64,000 bases of DNA from Mucilaginibacter segetis (GCF_016522075.1 NZ_JAEHFW010000001.1:1612001-1676000); one strand, 5' to 3'. Numbered from the stretch's first letter, positions 44,939-55,326 are shown. Translations and numbers: made by a program. Notes: generated by a model not told the origin, from the letters alone.

Positions 44939-46105
44939 TTATCCTACTTGCCTTTTGGATTTTTCCCACATGGCATTTTGACCTGTAGAAAAATATCTGA
45001 TAATACCGGCTATTACAGCATAATTCATCATGCAAAAATAATAAGGAATAAAAAAGAGCTTGATTTTGATGGGCTTTATGCGTAATAAATACCCCATAAA
45101 GGCAGACAAGTAAAAAAACAGTTGGCATACCAAGGCAACCATATAATGTACACCACCCTGGTTAGTAACTATTAAAAAATTAGCAACAAAGGCTATAATC
45201 AGCATAAATGGTGTAATCGTCCATCGTAGTACACGATGACTTATATACTGAAAGGAAAGCATAGGGTATCTGAAAGGATTTAACAAATCGGTAAGGCGCA
45301 GTATAGATTGTATTCCGCCTGCCGCTATGCGTATCTTTCGTTTCAATTCTTCACCCACGCTTGCCGAGCCGAATTCTGTTGCCCATGCATCAGGCTCGTA
45401 AACAAGTCTTAAATGTTTTTGCGTAACTGACATTGAAAGCATAAAGTCATCCAGCACGGTATCTGCAGGTGGTGGTTTATACAGTTCGCGCCGCATACTT
45501 AGTAGCTCACCGGTTGCACCAACCGCGGTATATAGTTCCGAATCCCACTTTTTAAGCGTCGACTCGTATTTCCAGTAAAAACCCTCGCCTGCTGTTCCGT
45601 CTCCGGTGGTACTTTCCACCCTTTTTTCTCCTGCTACGGCCCCCACAGAAGGATCGGCATAGTGACGTGCAATATTGATAAGCGCGTATTCATTTAAAAA
45701 TGTATTGGCATCGGTAAATACTACCACTTCGCTATTTACATGTTCCATGGCTGTGTTTATGGCATGCATCTTACCCTTACGCGGCCAATTATTTACTAAT
45801 TTAACCTGGGGATATTTGTTTATAATATCTTCAGAGCCATCAGTAGATCCATCTGAAACAAATATGAAATTCAACTTACCATCGGGATATTTAAGATTGA
45901 TCGTATTCCTGATTTTCTCTTCCAGGATAGCAGCTTCGTTATAAGCCGTTGTGATCATGGTAAGTGTCGGGAATTCAATTGTTTTAAAAACAGGCCTTTT
46001 AATGTTTAGTGCTTTCCTGATTTTTAGCAGTATATATATCACCACCCCATATCCTATATAGGTATAAACAGTAATAAATAAACTAACCCAGAATAATATC
46101 TTCAT
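44939..46105 (-). CDS. Family 2 glycosyltransferase, membrane-bound
   Basis: 388 residues. One N-terminal membrane segment, then a GT-A domain: TMITTAYNEAAILEEKI, FIFVSDGSTDGSEDII, VVFTDANTFLNE (DxD-like), LDDFMLSMSV and a KRKIRIAAGG stretch in the position of the QxxRW-type motif; three to four C-terminal membrane segments. Processive or lipid-linked polysaccharide synthesis at the inner membrane is likely. Isolated, so the polymer is unknown. Upstream 46106-46442 carries its 5' region. Confidence 0.9.
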   Translation of the reverse strand: MKILFWVSLFITVYTYIGYGVVIYILLKIRKALNIKRPVFKTIEFPTLTMITTAYNEAAILEEKIRNTINLKYPDGKLNFIFVSDGSTDGSEDIINKYPQVKLVNNWPRKGKMHAINTAMEHVNSEVVVFTDANTFLNEYALINIARHYADPSVGAVAGEKRVESTTGDGTAGEGFYWKYESTLKKWDSELYTAVGATGELLSMRRELYKPPPADTVLDDFMLSMSVTQKHLRLVYEPDAWATEFGSASVGEELKRKIRIAAGGIQSILRLTDLLNPFRYPMLSFQYISHRVLRWTITPFMLIIAFVANFLIVTNQGGVHYMVALVCQLFFYLSAFMGYLLRIKPIKIKLFFIPYYFCMMNYAVIAGIIRYFSTGQNAMWEKSKRQVG

Positions 46106-46442
46106 CGGCTCTAATATAATTAAATAAAGCGTTTTAAGATAAAAGCAAATATTTTACTCATTATGAACCTTCTTTATGTTTTTCAAACTGATTTATCCGT
46201 ATAAAGCGTAGCGCACAATACCATTTTGATCACCAAAAAACTAACTACAAGAACGACTTACCGTGGTACACTTCACAAATAATAAATATTACCCTGAAGT
46301 ATCAAAAGAAAATTTGGACTTACTATTGTTTAATATAATTAGTACTAATTGAAATTAATAAATAAAATTTGTTTTCAATTTAATTCAATAAACTTCTCAT
46401 TGTAAGATAATTACTATAAATTTATAGCAAAAAGGAGTAAAA
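46106..46442. other. Divergent intergenic region before the second cassette
   Basis: 337 nt, very AT-rich, no ORF. It holds an inverted pair AATTGAAA (46347) / TTTCAATT (46373), the perfect 14-bp palindrome CTATAAATTTATAG (46414-46427), and a good Shine-Dalgarno AAGGAG at 46432-46437, 5 nt before the first cassette ATG. The AATTGAAA element resembles the arm of the operator candidate at 1646. Confidence 0.45.
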
Positions 46443-46919
46443 ATGAAAAATCAGGAAAACCACAATGAGAAAGAAGAAAAAGTTTCTATGCCAATAAGAA
46501 CCATGGTGAAGATCCCCATTTCAACGGCCATTAAAAGAACTGAGAATTGGAGATCTTTTATGGGTGCGCATTTCTCTGACAATAAAAAAGTTCCTAAAGC
46601 CGTGTTTATATCAAAAATAGATCTTTTAGATTTAGTCGAGGAAATACAGGCAAATGATTTACTTATGGGGGTAAGAGCTTACTTTACACTTGATGAAAAA
46701 CATGTTAAAGGGAACGAAAACCGGTTAACATTTCTGATAGTACCTGTAAAGGCAGGAGAAGAAAGACTACCCTTTGATTATGTTGATGTTGTTAAAACAG
46801 ACTCTGATATATCAAATCAGTTTGACACAGGACAAAATGATACGGCAAATTCAAATGTGTTTGATTTCACAAAACCCTGTCCGGATTGTTGCGACCCCAC
46901 AAGTCCACTCTACAGTTAA
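46443..46919 (+). CDS. Small soluble protein with C-terminal CX3C tail
   Basis: 158 residues, no signal peptide. Body: IPISTAIKRTENWRSFM, KVPKAVFISKIDLLDL, GVRAYFTLDEKH, LTFLIVPVKAGE. Then a polar linker and the tail NVFDFTKPCPDCCDPTSPLYS-like end. It is homologous over its whole length to the protein at 47076 and to that at 1122. First gene of the second cassette. Function unknown. The conserved tail after a variable linker resembles a recognition tag or metal site; no evidence distinguishes these. Confidence 0.85.
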   Translation: MKNQENHNEKEEKVSMPIRTMVKIPISTAIKRTENWRSFMGAHFSDNKKVPKAVFISKIDLLDLVEEIQANDLLMGVRAYFTLDEKHVKGNENRLTFLIVPVKAGEERLPFDYVDVVKTDSDISNQFDTGQNDTANSNVFDFTKPCPDCCDPTSPLYS

Positions 46920-47075
46920 TAAATGCTTGAGTTTTAAGAGGCCGCAGCCGAATGTATTTTAGTTGTGAAGCGTCTTAATATTTGTTTTTTTCTTTATTAA
47001 ATTCAAGCGTTGCTTTTTTAGTTAATTCAAATAAATGTGCTATTTTAAGGCAATTAAATTATTTTAAAAAAGAAA

Positions 47076-47531
47076 ATGAAAAACCTATTAAAAGCCGAAC
47101 CCACAAGAGTAATTATTCCTGTATCTACTGCTATTGAAAGAACAACTCACTGGAGGAACTTTATGAAAAATAATGTTGCCGCCCGGGATGATCGAAAAAT
47201 ACCTAAAGCAGTATATATATCAAAGGAAGACATTGAAGACATGGCCGAGCAATGCCGCGCTGATGACACCATTGCAGGTGTACGTGCTTACTTCACCCTT
47301 AACACTCCGTATTCTGAAGACATTAAAAACGAAGTGAAATTTGTTATGGTATTGGTAAAGATAAATGATACCAAACCATTTGGAGACGATATTATATATG
47401 CTCCAGGGGTGGTTACCGGTGAGGATGGATCAAAGTTTGGAGGAGGAGACGACTCAAACATTTACGATTTTACCAAGCCTTGCCCGGATTGCTGCGACCC
47501 GGAAAGCCCTCTTTTTGGCGGTAGTGTATAA
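47076..47531 (+). CDS. Small soluble protein with C-terminal CX3C tail, paralogue
   Basis: 151 residues. Same plan as the preceding gene: IPVSTAIERTTHWRNFM, KIPKAVYISKEDIEDM, AGVRAYFTLN, VKFVMVLVKI, Gly/Asp-rich linker, and the tail NIYDFTKPCPDCCDPESPLF. The tail is almost identical between the two neighbours while the linker is not, so the tail is under selection. A tandem duplication within the cassette. The 7-TM gene begins 11 nt after its stop with AAGGA in between. Confidence 0.85.
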   Translation: MKNLLKAEPTRVIIPVSTAIERTTHWRNFMKNNVAARDDRKIPKAVYISKEDIEDMAEQCRADDTIAGVRAYFTLNTPYSEDIKNEVKFVMVLVKINDTKPFGDDIIYAPGVVTGEDGSKFGGGDDSNIYDFTKPCPDCCDPESPLFGGSV

Positions 47532-47542
47532 GGATTTAAATA

Positions 47543-48199
47543 ATGAAATCTTTATCCTCATTTTATCTGGGATATTTTGTGCCTGCAAGTACGCTAATCC
47601 CAATTGTAGCAGGATTACTTTATTATAAAAAGATAAATACACCTTTAAGAACATTACTGGTGTATTTAATAGCTTCGTTTATAATTAATGTTGCCGGAAT
47701 AATTCTGGCAGATCACCATATTAATAATCTGCCTTTATTACATTTTTATACCATAATAGAAATAGTTGCTATAATGCTCTATTATTTAAAAGCATTCGGG
47801 CCGGGTAAGATTCATAAATGGATAAAGGGTATAATGATATTATTTCCTTTATTATGTATTGTTAATTTTTGCTTTTTTCAAAGTATTTATGAATTTAATA
47901 CCTATACACGTCCGTTAGAGGCTTTAATTATAATTTTGATTACCGGGTGCTATTTTACTATACAACATGATTTAAAGAATTCAGCACTAATCACAAGATC
48001 AGGCAGATTGGTAGCTGCAGGGTTTATGATATATTTTTGTAGCTCTCTATTTCAGTTTATTTTCTCCAATATTGTCAGTCAAAAAGCGAGCGGGGATATT
48101 AAATTATTTATATGGGATATTCATGCTACTTTTGTACTGATTATGTATCTGTTGTTTTTTAGGGCAATAATTGATGAACGAAATAAAAGACAATATTGA
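47543..48199 (+). CDS. 7-TM integral membrane protein of the second cassette
   Basis: 218 residues, about seven membrane segments, homologous to 406-1068: matching PxxxLIPI start, [10 protein letters not shown] and [10 protein letters not shown]. No named domain. Its 3' end overlaps the kinase start by 26 nt, a copy of the arrangement in the first cassette. Inference: membrane sensor/transducer working with the adjacent kinase, and with the CX3C-tailed proteins as ligand, regulator or cargo. Confidence 0.85.
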   Translation: MKSLSSFYLGYFVPASTLIPIVAGLLYYKKINTPLRTLLVYLIASFIINVAGIILADHHINNLPLLHFYTIIEIVAIMLYYLKAFGPGKIHKWIKGIMILFPLLCIVNFCFFQSIYEFNTYTRPLEALIIILITGCYFTIQHDLKNSALITRSGRLVAAGFMIYFCSSLFQFIFSNIVSQKASGDIKLFIWDIHATFVLIMYLLFFRAIIDERNKRQY

Positions 48200-49835
48200 T
48201 GTACTTGTAATAACAGCTATGATGTGTTCATTCACAATAGTTGTATGTTTTTTAATCGTTATATACCGCAAACAGCTCGATGTTTTCAGACACAAAAATG
48301 CTAATGAGGCTAAAAGTATCTTTTTAGCCACCATGAGCCATGAGATTCGCACACCAATGAATGGTGTAATGGGCATGGCAGGATTACTCCAGGAAACCGA
48401 GCTTAATGACGAACAGAAGGAGTACACTCACGCAATTATTCAGAGTGGTGAAGCTTTATTAAGTGTTATTAATGATGTGCTTGATTTTTCTAAAATAGAG
48501 TCAGGCAAAATGGTGCTTGACCAACACGAATTTTCTTTACGCGAATGTGTGGAAGATTTGCTTGATGTATTTGGAGGTAAGATTGCGTTGAGCGATGTAG
48601 AATTATTGTATCATATTGATGATAAATTGCCGGAACGTATAATTTGCGATAGCATGCGTTTACGGCAGGTACTAATTAATTTAGTAGGAAATGCCACAAA
48701 ATTCACACGAGAAGGTGAGGTGTTTTTGGGAGTAAAGTTAAAAACTCACGATGAATATAATATTGAAGTTGAATTTGAAGTAACTGACACTGGCATAGGC
48801 ATATCCGCCGAAAAACTTCCAAATTTATTTGAGCCCTTTGCTCAAGCTGATACGGCTACCGCAAGAAATTATGGAGGCTCAGGCCTTGGGCTTTTAATTT
48901 GCAAGCGCATGGTAAATCTGATGGGCGGGGATATTACAGTACAGAGCGAAGCAGGCAAAGGCAGTACCTTTAAATTTACAATTAAGTGCGAATTAACCCG
49001 GCAATCAGAAAATATAGTTATAAAGCCTGACATGTCCGGAGTAGAAGGTTTGCACGTGCTGGTAGTGGACGATAATAAAACGAGCCTGCAATTATTATGC
49101 AGACAACTGGAATTATGGAAAATAAACACTGTAAGTGCAATTACCGCTAATGAAGCACTATCTATTTTAGATACTAACCAGCATTTCGATTTAATAATAA
49201 CCGATTTCAGGTTAGCAGACATGGATGAAGTAATGCTCTCAACTGCTATTAAAGCAAAAAATCCAACAGTACCTATAATTTTATTAAGTCAAATAGGTAA
49301 TGATGTCGGAAGAAAAAATAAACATTTATTTACTGCTATAATTACCAAACCGGTTAAACAACAAGCCTTAGCACATGCCTTATTAACAGCACTTAAATTA
49401 CGGCCGGCAACTGAACAAAAACCACAAGTTTTGCTTCAAAAAGATTTTGCGCTGACTAATCCGTTAAAAATTATTGTGGCTGAAGATAACAAGGTGAATC
49501 AAATGGTAATATTAAAAATCCTCGACCGTTTAGGTTATCAGCCATCTTTAGCTAACAATGGCTTAGAAGTTATAGAACTATTAAATCAGCAACCATATGA
49601 TTTGATACTGATGGACATGGAAATGCCCGACATGGATGGTTTAACAGCTACGCGCCATATCCGTAAAAACAATGGAAGTCAGCCTCGTATTATTGCTATG
49701 ACTGCTAATGTAATGATAGAACACCGGGACGAATGCTACAGTGCAGGTATGAATGATTTTATTTCTAAACCCATAAAAATGGATACTTTGCTTTCACTTT
49801 TGCAACAAAATAAAAAATCTATGTTTACGAATTGA
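48174..49835 (+). CDS. Hybrid histidine kinase with two receiver domains
   Basis: 553 residues from the ATG at 48174. One membrane segment (about 9-32) and no sensor domain; then HisKA with the phosphoacceptor His in [15 protein letters not shown] (near residue 56), ATPase domain ([30 protein letters not shown]), a first receiver about 290-405 ([21 protein letters not shown]) and a second about 430-545 ([20 protein letters not shown] with the phospho-Asp near residue 481, FISKPI). No Hpt domain, so phosphotransfer must pass to a separate protein. Sensing is presumably supplied by the overlapping 7-TM gene. Confidence 0.93.
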   Translation: MNEIKDNIDVLVITAMMCSFTIVVCFLIVIYRKQLDVFRHKNANEAKSIFLATMSHEIRTPMNGVMGMAGLLQETELNDEQKEYTHAIIQSGEALLSVINDVLDFSKIESGKMVLDQHEFSLRECVEDLLDVFGGKIALSDVELLYHIDDKLPERIICDSMRLRQVLINLVGNATKFTREGEVFLGVKLKTHDEYNIEVEFEVTDTGIGISAEKLPNLFEPFAQADTATARNYGGSGLGLLICKRMVNLMGGDITVQSEAGKGSTFKFTIKCELTRQSENIVIKPDMSGVEGLHVLVVDDNKTSLQLLCRQLELWKINTVSAITANEALSILDTNQHFDLIITDFRLADMDEVMLSTAIKAKNPTVPIILLSQIGNDVGRKNKHLFTAIITKPVKQQALAHALLTALKLRPATEQKPQVLLQKDFALTNPLKIIVAEDNKVNQMVILKILDRLGYQPSLANNGLEVIELLNQQPYDLILMDMEMPDMDGLTATRHIRKNNGSQPRIIAMTANVMIEHRDECYSAGMNDFISKPIKMDTLLSLLQQNKKSMFTN

Positions 49836-49874
49836 TCTTCCTTTTAGATATTTAGATTCGTGCGCTGTTATAAA

Positions 49875-49908
49875 TAGAAAGTGCGGAATAAAAATTCCGC
49901 ACTTTCTA
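49875..49908. terminator. Bidirectional terminator-like hairpin between kinase and htpG
   Basis: TAGAAAGTGCGGAAT / ATTCCGCACTTTCTA, a perfect 15-bp stem with an AAAA loop, between two convergent genes. No long U-run. Confidence 0.8.
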
Positions 49909-49914
49909 TAATAC

Positions 49915-51798
49915 TTAAATTAAGCTAACACTTCGGTTAACAAATTCGGTAAGCTCGGCACCTGTTAACAACCCTTGGGAGAGTAGTGCAAGATCGAATG
50001 CCTGTTTCGCCAACTTGGCTTGGGCATCGGCATTATCATCCTCTAAAATGCGACTTATTAATTTGTGGTTAGCATTAACAACCACTTTATAATTGTCTGG
50101 CATATTACCGTAAAAGCCCATACCGCCACCCATGGCTGCCATATCCTTCATACGGCGCATAAACTCATCCATAGTAACAGTTACAGGCAGTTCATCCGGA
50201 TTTAAGCTTTCCAGTTCCACCTTATAAGCTGGCTTATTTATAGCCTTGTCAAATATTTCTTTAACTTTCGCTGATTGTTCCTCAGTTAAAATATGCTCTG
50301 GTGCATCGTCTTTTTTTATCAATTTATCGGCAACATCAGCATCTACACGCTTTAAAGATGTCTTTTCAAGTTTCTGCTCCAAATGACTGATAAAGTGATT
50401 ATCAATAGGAGAGTTCATCAGTAATACGTCGTATCCTTTTTTACCGGCCGACTGTATAAAGGCATCCTGCTTTTGCGGATCGTTAGTGTATAAGTAAACT
50501 AACTGCCCCTCCTTGTCGGTTTGTGCAGCTTCTACCTCTTCTTTATACTCATTAAGTGTATAATTTTCTTTTTTGGTATTAGTAAGCAACACAAAATCTT
50601 TAGCTTTATCGTAAAATTTATCCTCGCTCACCATACCGTATTTTACAAATAAGCCAATATCGGTCCATTTGTCTTCGTAAGCTTTGCGGTCATTTTTAAA
50701 CAACTCTGCTAACTTATCAGCTACTTTCTTGGTGATATAACTATTTATTTTTTTAACATTACTATCTGCCTGTAAAAAACTGCGCGAAACATTCAATGGG
50801 ATATCCGGTGAATCAATTACGCCATGTAGTAACATTAAAAATTCAGGTACTATATCTTTTACTTCATCGGTAATAAATACCTGACGGGAGAATAATTTGA
50901 TCTTATTTTTTTGGAATTCAAAATCATTCTTCAGTTTAGGGAAGTACAATACTCCCGTTAAATTAAACGGATAATCAACATTCAAATGAATCCAAAACAA
51001 AGGATCTTCACTAAATGGATAAAGTTCTTTATAGAATTTAAGATAATCCTCATCTTTTAAATCATTTGGTGATTTTGTCCAGATAGGGGTGGTGTCATTA
51101 ATGATATTATCAACCTCAACTGATTTGTATTTTGGTTTACCGTCCTCTTCAACGCCGTCTTCTTCTTGTTCAGTTGTGGTACCAAATTTAACAGGTACAG
51201 GCAAAAACTTGCAGTATTTATCCAGTATTTCCTGCAGACGATATTTGCTGAGAAATTCTTCCGATTCTTTATTGATGTGCAACGTTATCTCTGTGCCTCT
51301 TTCTTCAAGGGAGCCTTCGCTTATTTCAAATTCAGTACTTCCGTCGCAAGTCCAATGGGCTGGTTTAGCCCCTTCCTGATAACTAAGCGTTTCAATTTCC
51401 ACTTTATCGGCGACCATAAATGCTGAATAGAAACCTAAACCAAAACGTCCAATGATCTCGTTCGCATCTTTAGCTTCCTTAAATTTCTCCATAAATTCGG
51501 TAGCTCCCGAAAAGGCTATCTGATTGATGTATTTTTTTATTTCATCAGCAGTCATACCTATACCGTTATCTGATATAGTTATTGTCTTTTTGTCCTCATC
51601 AAATGCTACTTCAACACGCAGATCACCAAGTTCGCCATTGAATTGGCCCAATGAAGCAAGACGTTTCATTTTTTGTGTGGCATCCACTGCGTTTGATACT
51701 AACTCTCGCAGAAATATCTCATTATCAGAGTATAAAAACTTCTTAATAATTGGAAAAATGTTTTCGGTGTGGATCGAAATTGTTCCTTTTTCTTGCAT
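49915..51798 (-). CDS. htpG: Molecular chaperone HtpG (Hsp90)
   Basis: 627 residues, normal length. N-terminal ATPase (ELVSNAVDATQK, ISDNGIGMTADEI, GRFGLGFYSAFMVADKV), middle domain (FWIHLNVDYPFNLTGVLYFPKL, RQVFITDEVKDIVPEFL, GVIDSPDIPLNVSRSFLQ) and a C-terminal dimerisation domain. Cytosolic stress chaperone. Monocistronic. Confidence 0.97.
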   Translation of the reverse strand: MQEKGTISIHTENIFPIIKKFLYSDNEIFLRELVSNAVDATQKMKRLASLGQFNGELGDLRVEVAFDEDKKTITISDNGIGMTADEIKKYINQIAFSGATEFMEKFKEAKDANEIIGRFGLGFYSAFMVADKVEIETLSYQEGAKPAHWTCDGSTEFEISEGSLEERGTEITLHINKESEEFLSKYRLQEILDKYCKFLPVPVKFGTTTEQEEDGVEEDGKPKYKSVEVDNIINDTTPIWTKSPNDLKDEDYLKFYKELYPFSEDPLFWIHLNVDYPFNLTGVLYFPKLKNDFEFQKNKIKLFSRQVFITDEVKDIVPEFLMLLHGVIDSPDIPLNVSRSFLQADSNVKKINSYITKKVADKLAELFKNDRKAYEDKWTDIGLFVKYGMVSEDKFYDKAKDFVLLTNTKKENYTLNEYKEEVEAAQTDKEGQLVYLYTNDPQKQDAFIQSAGKKGYDVLLMNSPIDNHFISHLEQKLEKTSLKRVDADVADKLIKKDDAPEHILTEEQSAKVKEIFDKAINKPAYKVELESLNPDELPVTVTMDEFMRRMKDMAAMGGGMGFYGNMPDNYKVVVNANHKLISRILEDDNADAQAKLAKQAFDLALLSQGLLTGAELTEFVNRSVSLI

Positions 51799-51970
51799 GG
51801 TATAATGTGTTTGTTAAGTTATTATATAAGTCACTAAACGCAATTACAATGCGCGTTCCAAACAGAAATATTTGACAAATTGGCAGGAGCATACTAACCC
51901 CAATAGGACATAAGCAGGTGCTATTATGTCTTTTAAATAAAGGGAAGCATAATTGGATGGTATTTACAAT

Positions 51971-52558
51971 CTAATTAGTTCCGGCGGCTAATTTTGGTGC
52001 AGGTACAGGTTTATTTAGAGCAAACCGTTTGCTGATAATTGCAAGGTCGTTATCATTTAATTTGGAAGTGGTTTTTAATATCTTGGTAAGATAGGCCACT
52101 TCTTCTTCACTGGCGGGGCAACCTACATTATCGCCATAAGTATCCATGGGTGCACCGGCAGGCCTTACCTGGCTATCTGCCAAAACATTTCCTTTGGCAT
52201 CCAATATAACCCAAAATGATAAGCCGGACTTTTCACCATGAAATTTAGTCATCATCTCCATAGAGCCGGGATTTTCTAAATTCTTTTTCTCGGGTTGTTC
52301 CATAACATCCAACGTAGTTATCACATAGTTATCATCAAACATTTTTTTACACGTAGGGTCGTTTAGCGAAGCTTCCATTTTTTTGCACCAACCACACCAC
52401 GACGCATGAAATATCAGCATCACATTTTTATTTTCTTTAGCAGCCCTTGCATAAGCCTGTTGCATCACTTCCTGGCTTCCCGGCATTGGCGATTGTGCAA
52501 AAACATTAGTTTTTACGATAAACAAGCAAACGAGTGAAAATAAAAGCAACTTTTTCAT
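51971..52558 (-). CDS. Periplasmic thioredoxin-like protein
   Basis: 195 residues from the ATG at 52558 (the frame extends to 52639 but then overlaps the kinase stop and hides the signal peptide). Signal peptide about 1-21 (ending NVFAQ). Thioredoxin fold with the active site ASWCGWCKKME. Likely a disulfide reductant or oxidoreductase for periplasmic proteins. It follows the NtrY-like kinase by 61 nt, possibly in the same transcript. Confidence 0.9.
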   Translation of the reverse strand: MKKLLLFSLVCLFIVKTNVFAQSPMPGSQEVMQQAYARAAKENKNVMLIFHASWCGWCKKMEASLNDPTCKKMFDDNYVITTLDVMEQPEKKNLENPGSMEMMTKFHGEKSGLSFWVILDAKGNVLADSQVRPAGAPMDTYGDNVGCPASEEEVAYLTKILKTTSKLNDNDLAIISKRFALNKPVPAPKLAAGTN

Positions 52559-52619
52559 GATGTTTAAATTTTGTATAGTAAAATTACAAATAAGTATTTT
52601 AATTGATATTACAGCCTTA

Positions 52620-53981
52620 CTATTTGTTTTGCTGAGCAAACGTTAATATAAAAGCAGAACCTTTACCCTCTGTTGATTGCACCTGTATGTTGCCTTTGTG
52701 CAGCAACATGATCTGCTTACATAAACTCAGCCCAATTCCGCTGCCTGTTTTACGCGTGCTAAAAAAAGGAATAAATATTTTATCTAATAACTCGGGTTGC
52801 ATACCCATGCCGTTATCCATCACTTTAACTAAAGTTTTGTTATTACTTAATACCTCTGCAGATAAAGTAATAAGCGGATTATCCCGTTCTTTTACTGCCT
52901 CAATGGCGTTTATTAACAGGTTTATCATTACCTGATCAATTAAGTTGATATCCGCTTCAATAGTCAATGTTGGGTCACGTAATATGATATCAAGCTCAAT
53001 TTTCTTTTTTTCAAGTGTGGGGCGCATTAAGCTGTTCAGGTTCTCGAACATATTACGAACCCTTATTTTTTCGAGATCTAACTTCGTTATTTTGTTCAGG
53101 CTACGATAACTTTCCGTAAATTTAAGCAGTCCATCGCTACGCCTCTTAATAGTATCAATTCCAAGTTCCAGATCTTCCAATTCATTACTCAAGTGACTTT
53201 CTGTTATATCCGGACTTTTCAAACGATTTTTCAAAGTATCTGCTAATGAGGAAATAGGTGCAACGGAGTTCATAATTTCGTGAGTCATTACGTTCAGTAA
53301 CTTTTGCCATGCTTTAGATTCTGTTTCATCTAATGCTTCGCTTACGTTTTGAAAGGCTACGAGTTTATATAATTTATCATCGCTCCGCATAATACTGGCT
53401 GTAACCAGCATTTTCACCTGCTGCTGATTACGGGTAATACTCAACACCTTGCCATCACCCGGTTTTAACTTCATAATGTCAGTATATAAGTCAGGCTCTC
53501 GTTTCTCAAGCGAGTGTATGGTTTTAAGATAGGGGATACCTAATAAAGTCTTAAATGCTTCATTTATCCAGCCTGTTTCTCCGGTTTCCTGCTCATAGGA
53601 CAGTAAACCTGTATCTACTAACTCTAATATTTTTTGCAGGTAATGATATTGTGTTTCGCGTTCGCGGCTAATAAGTTTAAATGTTGTATTAATCTCATTA
53701 AACCCTTTACGCAGGGGCTTTAATTCATTAGGTGCCTTACGAACATCAAAATGTCTCGAAAAATCACGATAATGGATAGATTCTACAAACTGATTTACCT
53801 CTTCCTGTGCTTTTTTCTGAAATCGTATTAATTCTAATACTGAATATATCACTAAAGGAACGGTGATACCGGCATAAGGCCAATACGAGGTATTTACGAC
53901 GATAAAAGAGGTAGCAGTTACCGCAATAAATAACAACAAAACCCGCAGCACCAGCCGCCATTCATAACGGTTAAATATCAT
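52620..53981 (-). CDS. NtrY-like sensor histidine kinase
   Basis: 453 residues. Two N-terminal membrane segments (about 10-50), a linker with HAMP-like character, a PAS-like region (about 110-215), the phosphoacceptor His in NVMTHEIMNSVAPISSLADTL, and an ATPase domain (LINAIEAV, VMDNGMGMQPELL, RKTGSGIGLSLCKQI). It overlaps the start of its upstream response regulator gene by 11 nt, so the pair is co-translated. Likely signals to the sigma-54 regulator at 53971. No extracytoplasmic domain of note. Confidence 0.92.
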   Translation of the reverse strand: MIFNRYEWRLVLRVLLLFIAVTATSFIVVNTSYWPYAGITVPLVIYSVLELIRFQKKAQEEVNQFVESIHYRDFSRHFDVRKAPNELKPLRKGFNEINTTFKLISRERETQYHYLQKILELVDTGLLSYEQETGETGWINEAFKTLLGIPYLKTIHSLEKREPDLYTDIMKLKPGDGKVLSITRNQQQVKMLVTASIMRSDDKLYKLVAFQNVSEALDETESKAWQKLLNVMTHEIMNSVAPISSLADTLKNRLKSPDITESHLSNELEDLELGIDTIKRRSDGLLKFTESYRSLNKITKLDLEKIRVRNMFENLNSLMRPTLEKKKIELDIILRDPTLTIEADINLIDQVMINLLINAIEAVKERDNPLITLSAEVLSNNKTLVKVMDNGMGMQPELLDKIFIPFFSTRKTGSGIGLSLCKQIMLLHKGNIQVQSTEGKGSAFILTFAQQNK

Positions 53982-55326
53982 ATTTACTTAATCTGCGGTA
54001 TAAAGCGGTGCGCGTTAATCCTAATTCCTTTGCCGCGCGTGTTATGTTACCATTGTGTTTATCAATTACACGTAGTATGGCGTTCTTTTCCAATGTGCTT
54101 AAAGGCACGTTACTTTCCTGTTCCGGCATAGCATCCGTTGAATTTTCCAATATGGAAAATATCAGATCATCAGCTTTTAATACCGGTTCATCCGCCATAA
54201 TTACTGCACGCTCTATGGTATATTGCAGTTCACGTACATTTCCCGGGTAATTATAAGTTTTTAATTTTTGAATAGCACTTACATCAAATTGCATAGCAGT
54301 TTTAAGGTACTTACCCGCATATAATTTGGCAAAATGCTCAGCTAATATTATGATATCATCATTTCGTTTACGAAGTGGTGGCATATTGATCTCCACTGTG
54401 TTTATCCTATAAATCAAATCCTTACGAAAGCGATTTTCGTTAGCCAGTTCGGATAAAGGCAAATTTGTTGCGCAGATCAATCTAATATCAACATCAACGG
54501 CCTTATTTGTACCTAACCGCGTTACCTGTCTGTTTTGCAAAACGGTGAGTAGCTTAGCTTGCTGCTGAAGGCTGATATTACCTATCTCATCTAAAAAAAG
54601 TGTTCCACCTTCAGCTTCTTCGAAACGGCCGGCACGGTCTTCTCTTGCATCGGTATAGGCACCTTTTTTATGACCAAATAATTCGCTTTCAAATAAGGAA
54701 TCGGTTAAAGCTCCCACATCTACCTTCACAAAGGGTTTATCTGCCCTTAAAGAACGTTCATGAATTGCCTTAGCCATCAAATCTTTACCTGTCCCGTTCT
54801 CACCTAATATTAAAATATTGGCATCAGTAGGGGCTATTTTATTCACTTTATGAAAGATGTCTTCCATAACCTCTGACTCACCGAGGATATTGGTTTGCCC
54901 GTTACTACTTTTTGAGGGTTTGGACGTTTTTACTCCCTCTTTCTTATCCAGCAGATCTTTGATGGTATCTATAAGTTTTTCATTATGCCATGGCTTTACA
55001 ACAAAATCGTTTGCGCCTTCTTTTAACGAGCGTACCGCCAGATCAATATCGCCGTAAGCAGTTATCATTACCACACAAACATTAGGTTTCCATTCTTTTA
55101 TTTTGCGCAGCCAATATATGCCCTCGTTGCCGGTGTTTATTGCACTGTTAAAATTCATATCCAGTAAAACCAGATCAACCTGATTGCGCTGTAGCAACCA
55201 GTTTAAATTTTCAGGATTTTTTTCGGTGATTATTTCCTGAGTTTCTGTCTTAAGTAATAACTTAACTGCGGTAAGCACATCCGGATCATCATCAACAATT
55301 AAAACAGTTGCTTTTTTTAAGATCAT
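53971..55326 (-). CDS. NtrC-family response regulator (REC-AAA+-Fis)
   Basis: 451 residues. Receiver about 5-125 with phospho-Asp in VDLVLLDMNF; AAA+ domain about 155-380 with Walker A GENGTGKD, and GGTLFLDEIGN (Walker B); Fis-type helix-turn-helix at the C-terminus (NITRAAKELGLTRTALYRRL). Acts as a bacterial enhancer-binding protein with sigma-54. The loop usually written GAFTGA reads GAYTDA here, as in a number of Bacteroidetes members. Divergent from the ABC exporter genes, which are likely targets. Confidence 0.93.
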   Translation of the reverse strand: MILKKATVLIVDDDPDVLTAVKLLLKTETQEIITEKNPENLNWLLQRNQVDLVLLDMNFNSAINTGNEGIYWLRKIKEWKPNVCVVMITAYGDIDLAVRSLKEGANDFVVKPWHNEKLIDTIKDLLDKKEGVKTSKPSKSSNGQTNILGESEVMEDIFHKVNKIAPTDANILILGENGTGKDLMAKAIHERSLRADKPFVKVDVGALTDSLFESELFGHKKGAYTDAREDRAGRFEEAEGGTLFLDEIGNISLQQQAKLLTVLQNRQVTRLGTNKAVDVDIRLICATNLPLSELANENRFRKDLIYRINTVEINMPPLRKRNDDIIILAEHFAKLYAGKYLKTAMQFDVSAIQKLKTYNYPGNVRELQYTIERAVIMADEPVLKADDLIFSILENSTDAMPEQESNVPLSTLEKNAILRVIDKHNGNITRAAKELGLTRTALYRRLSKYDI

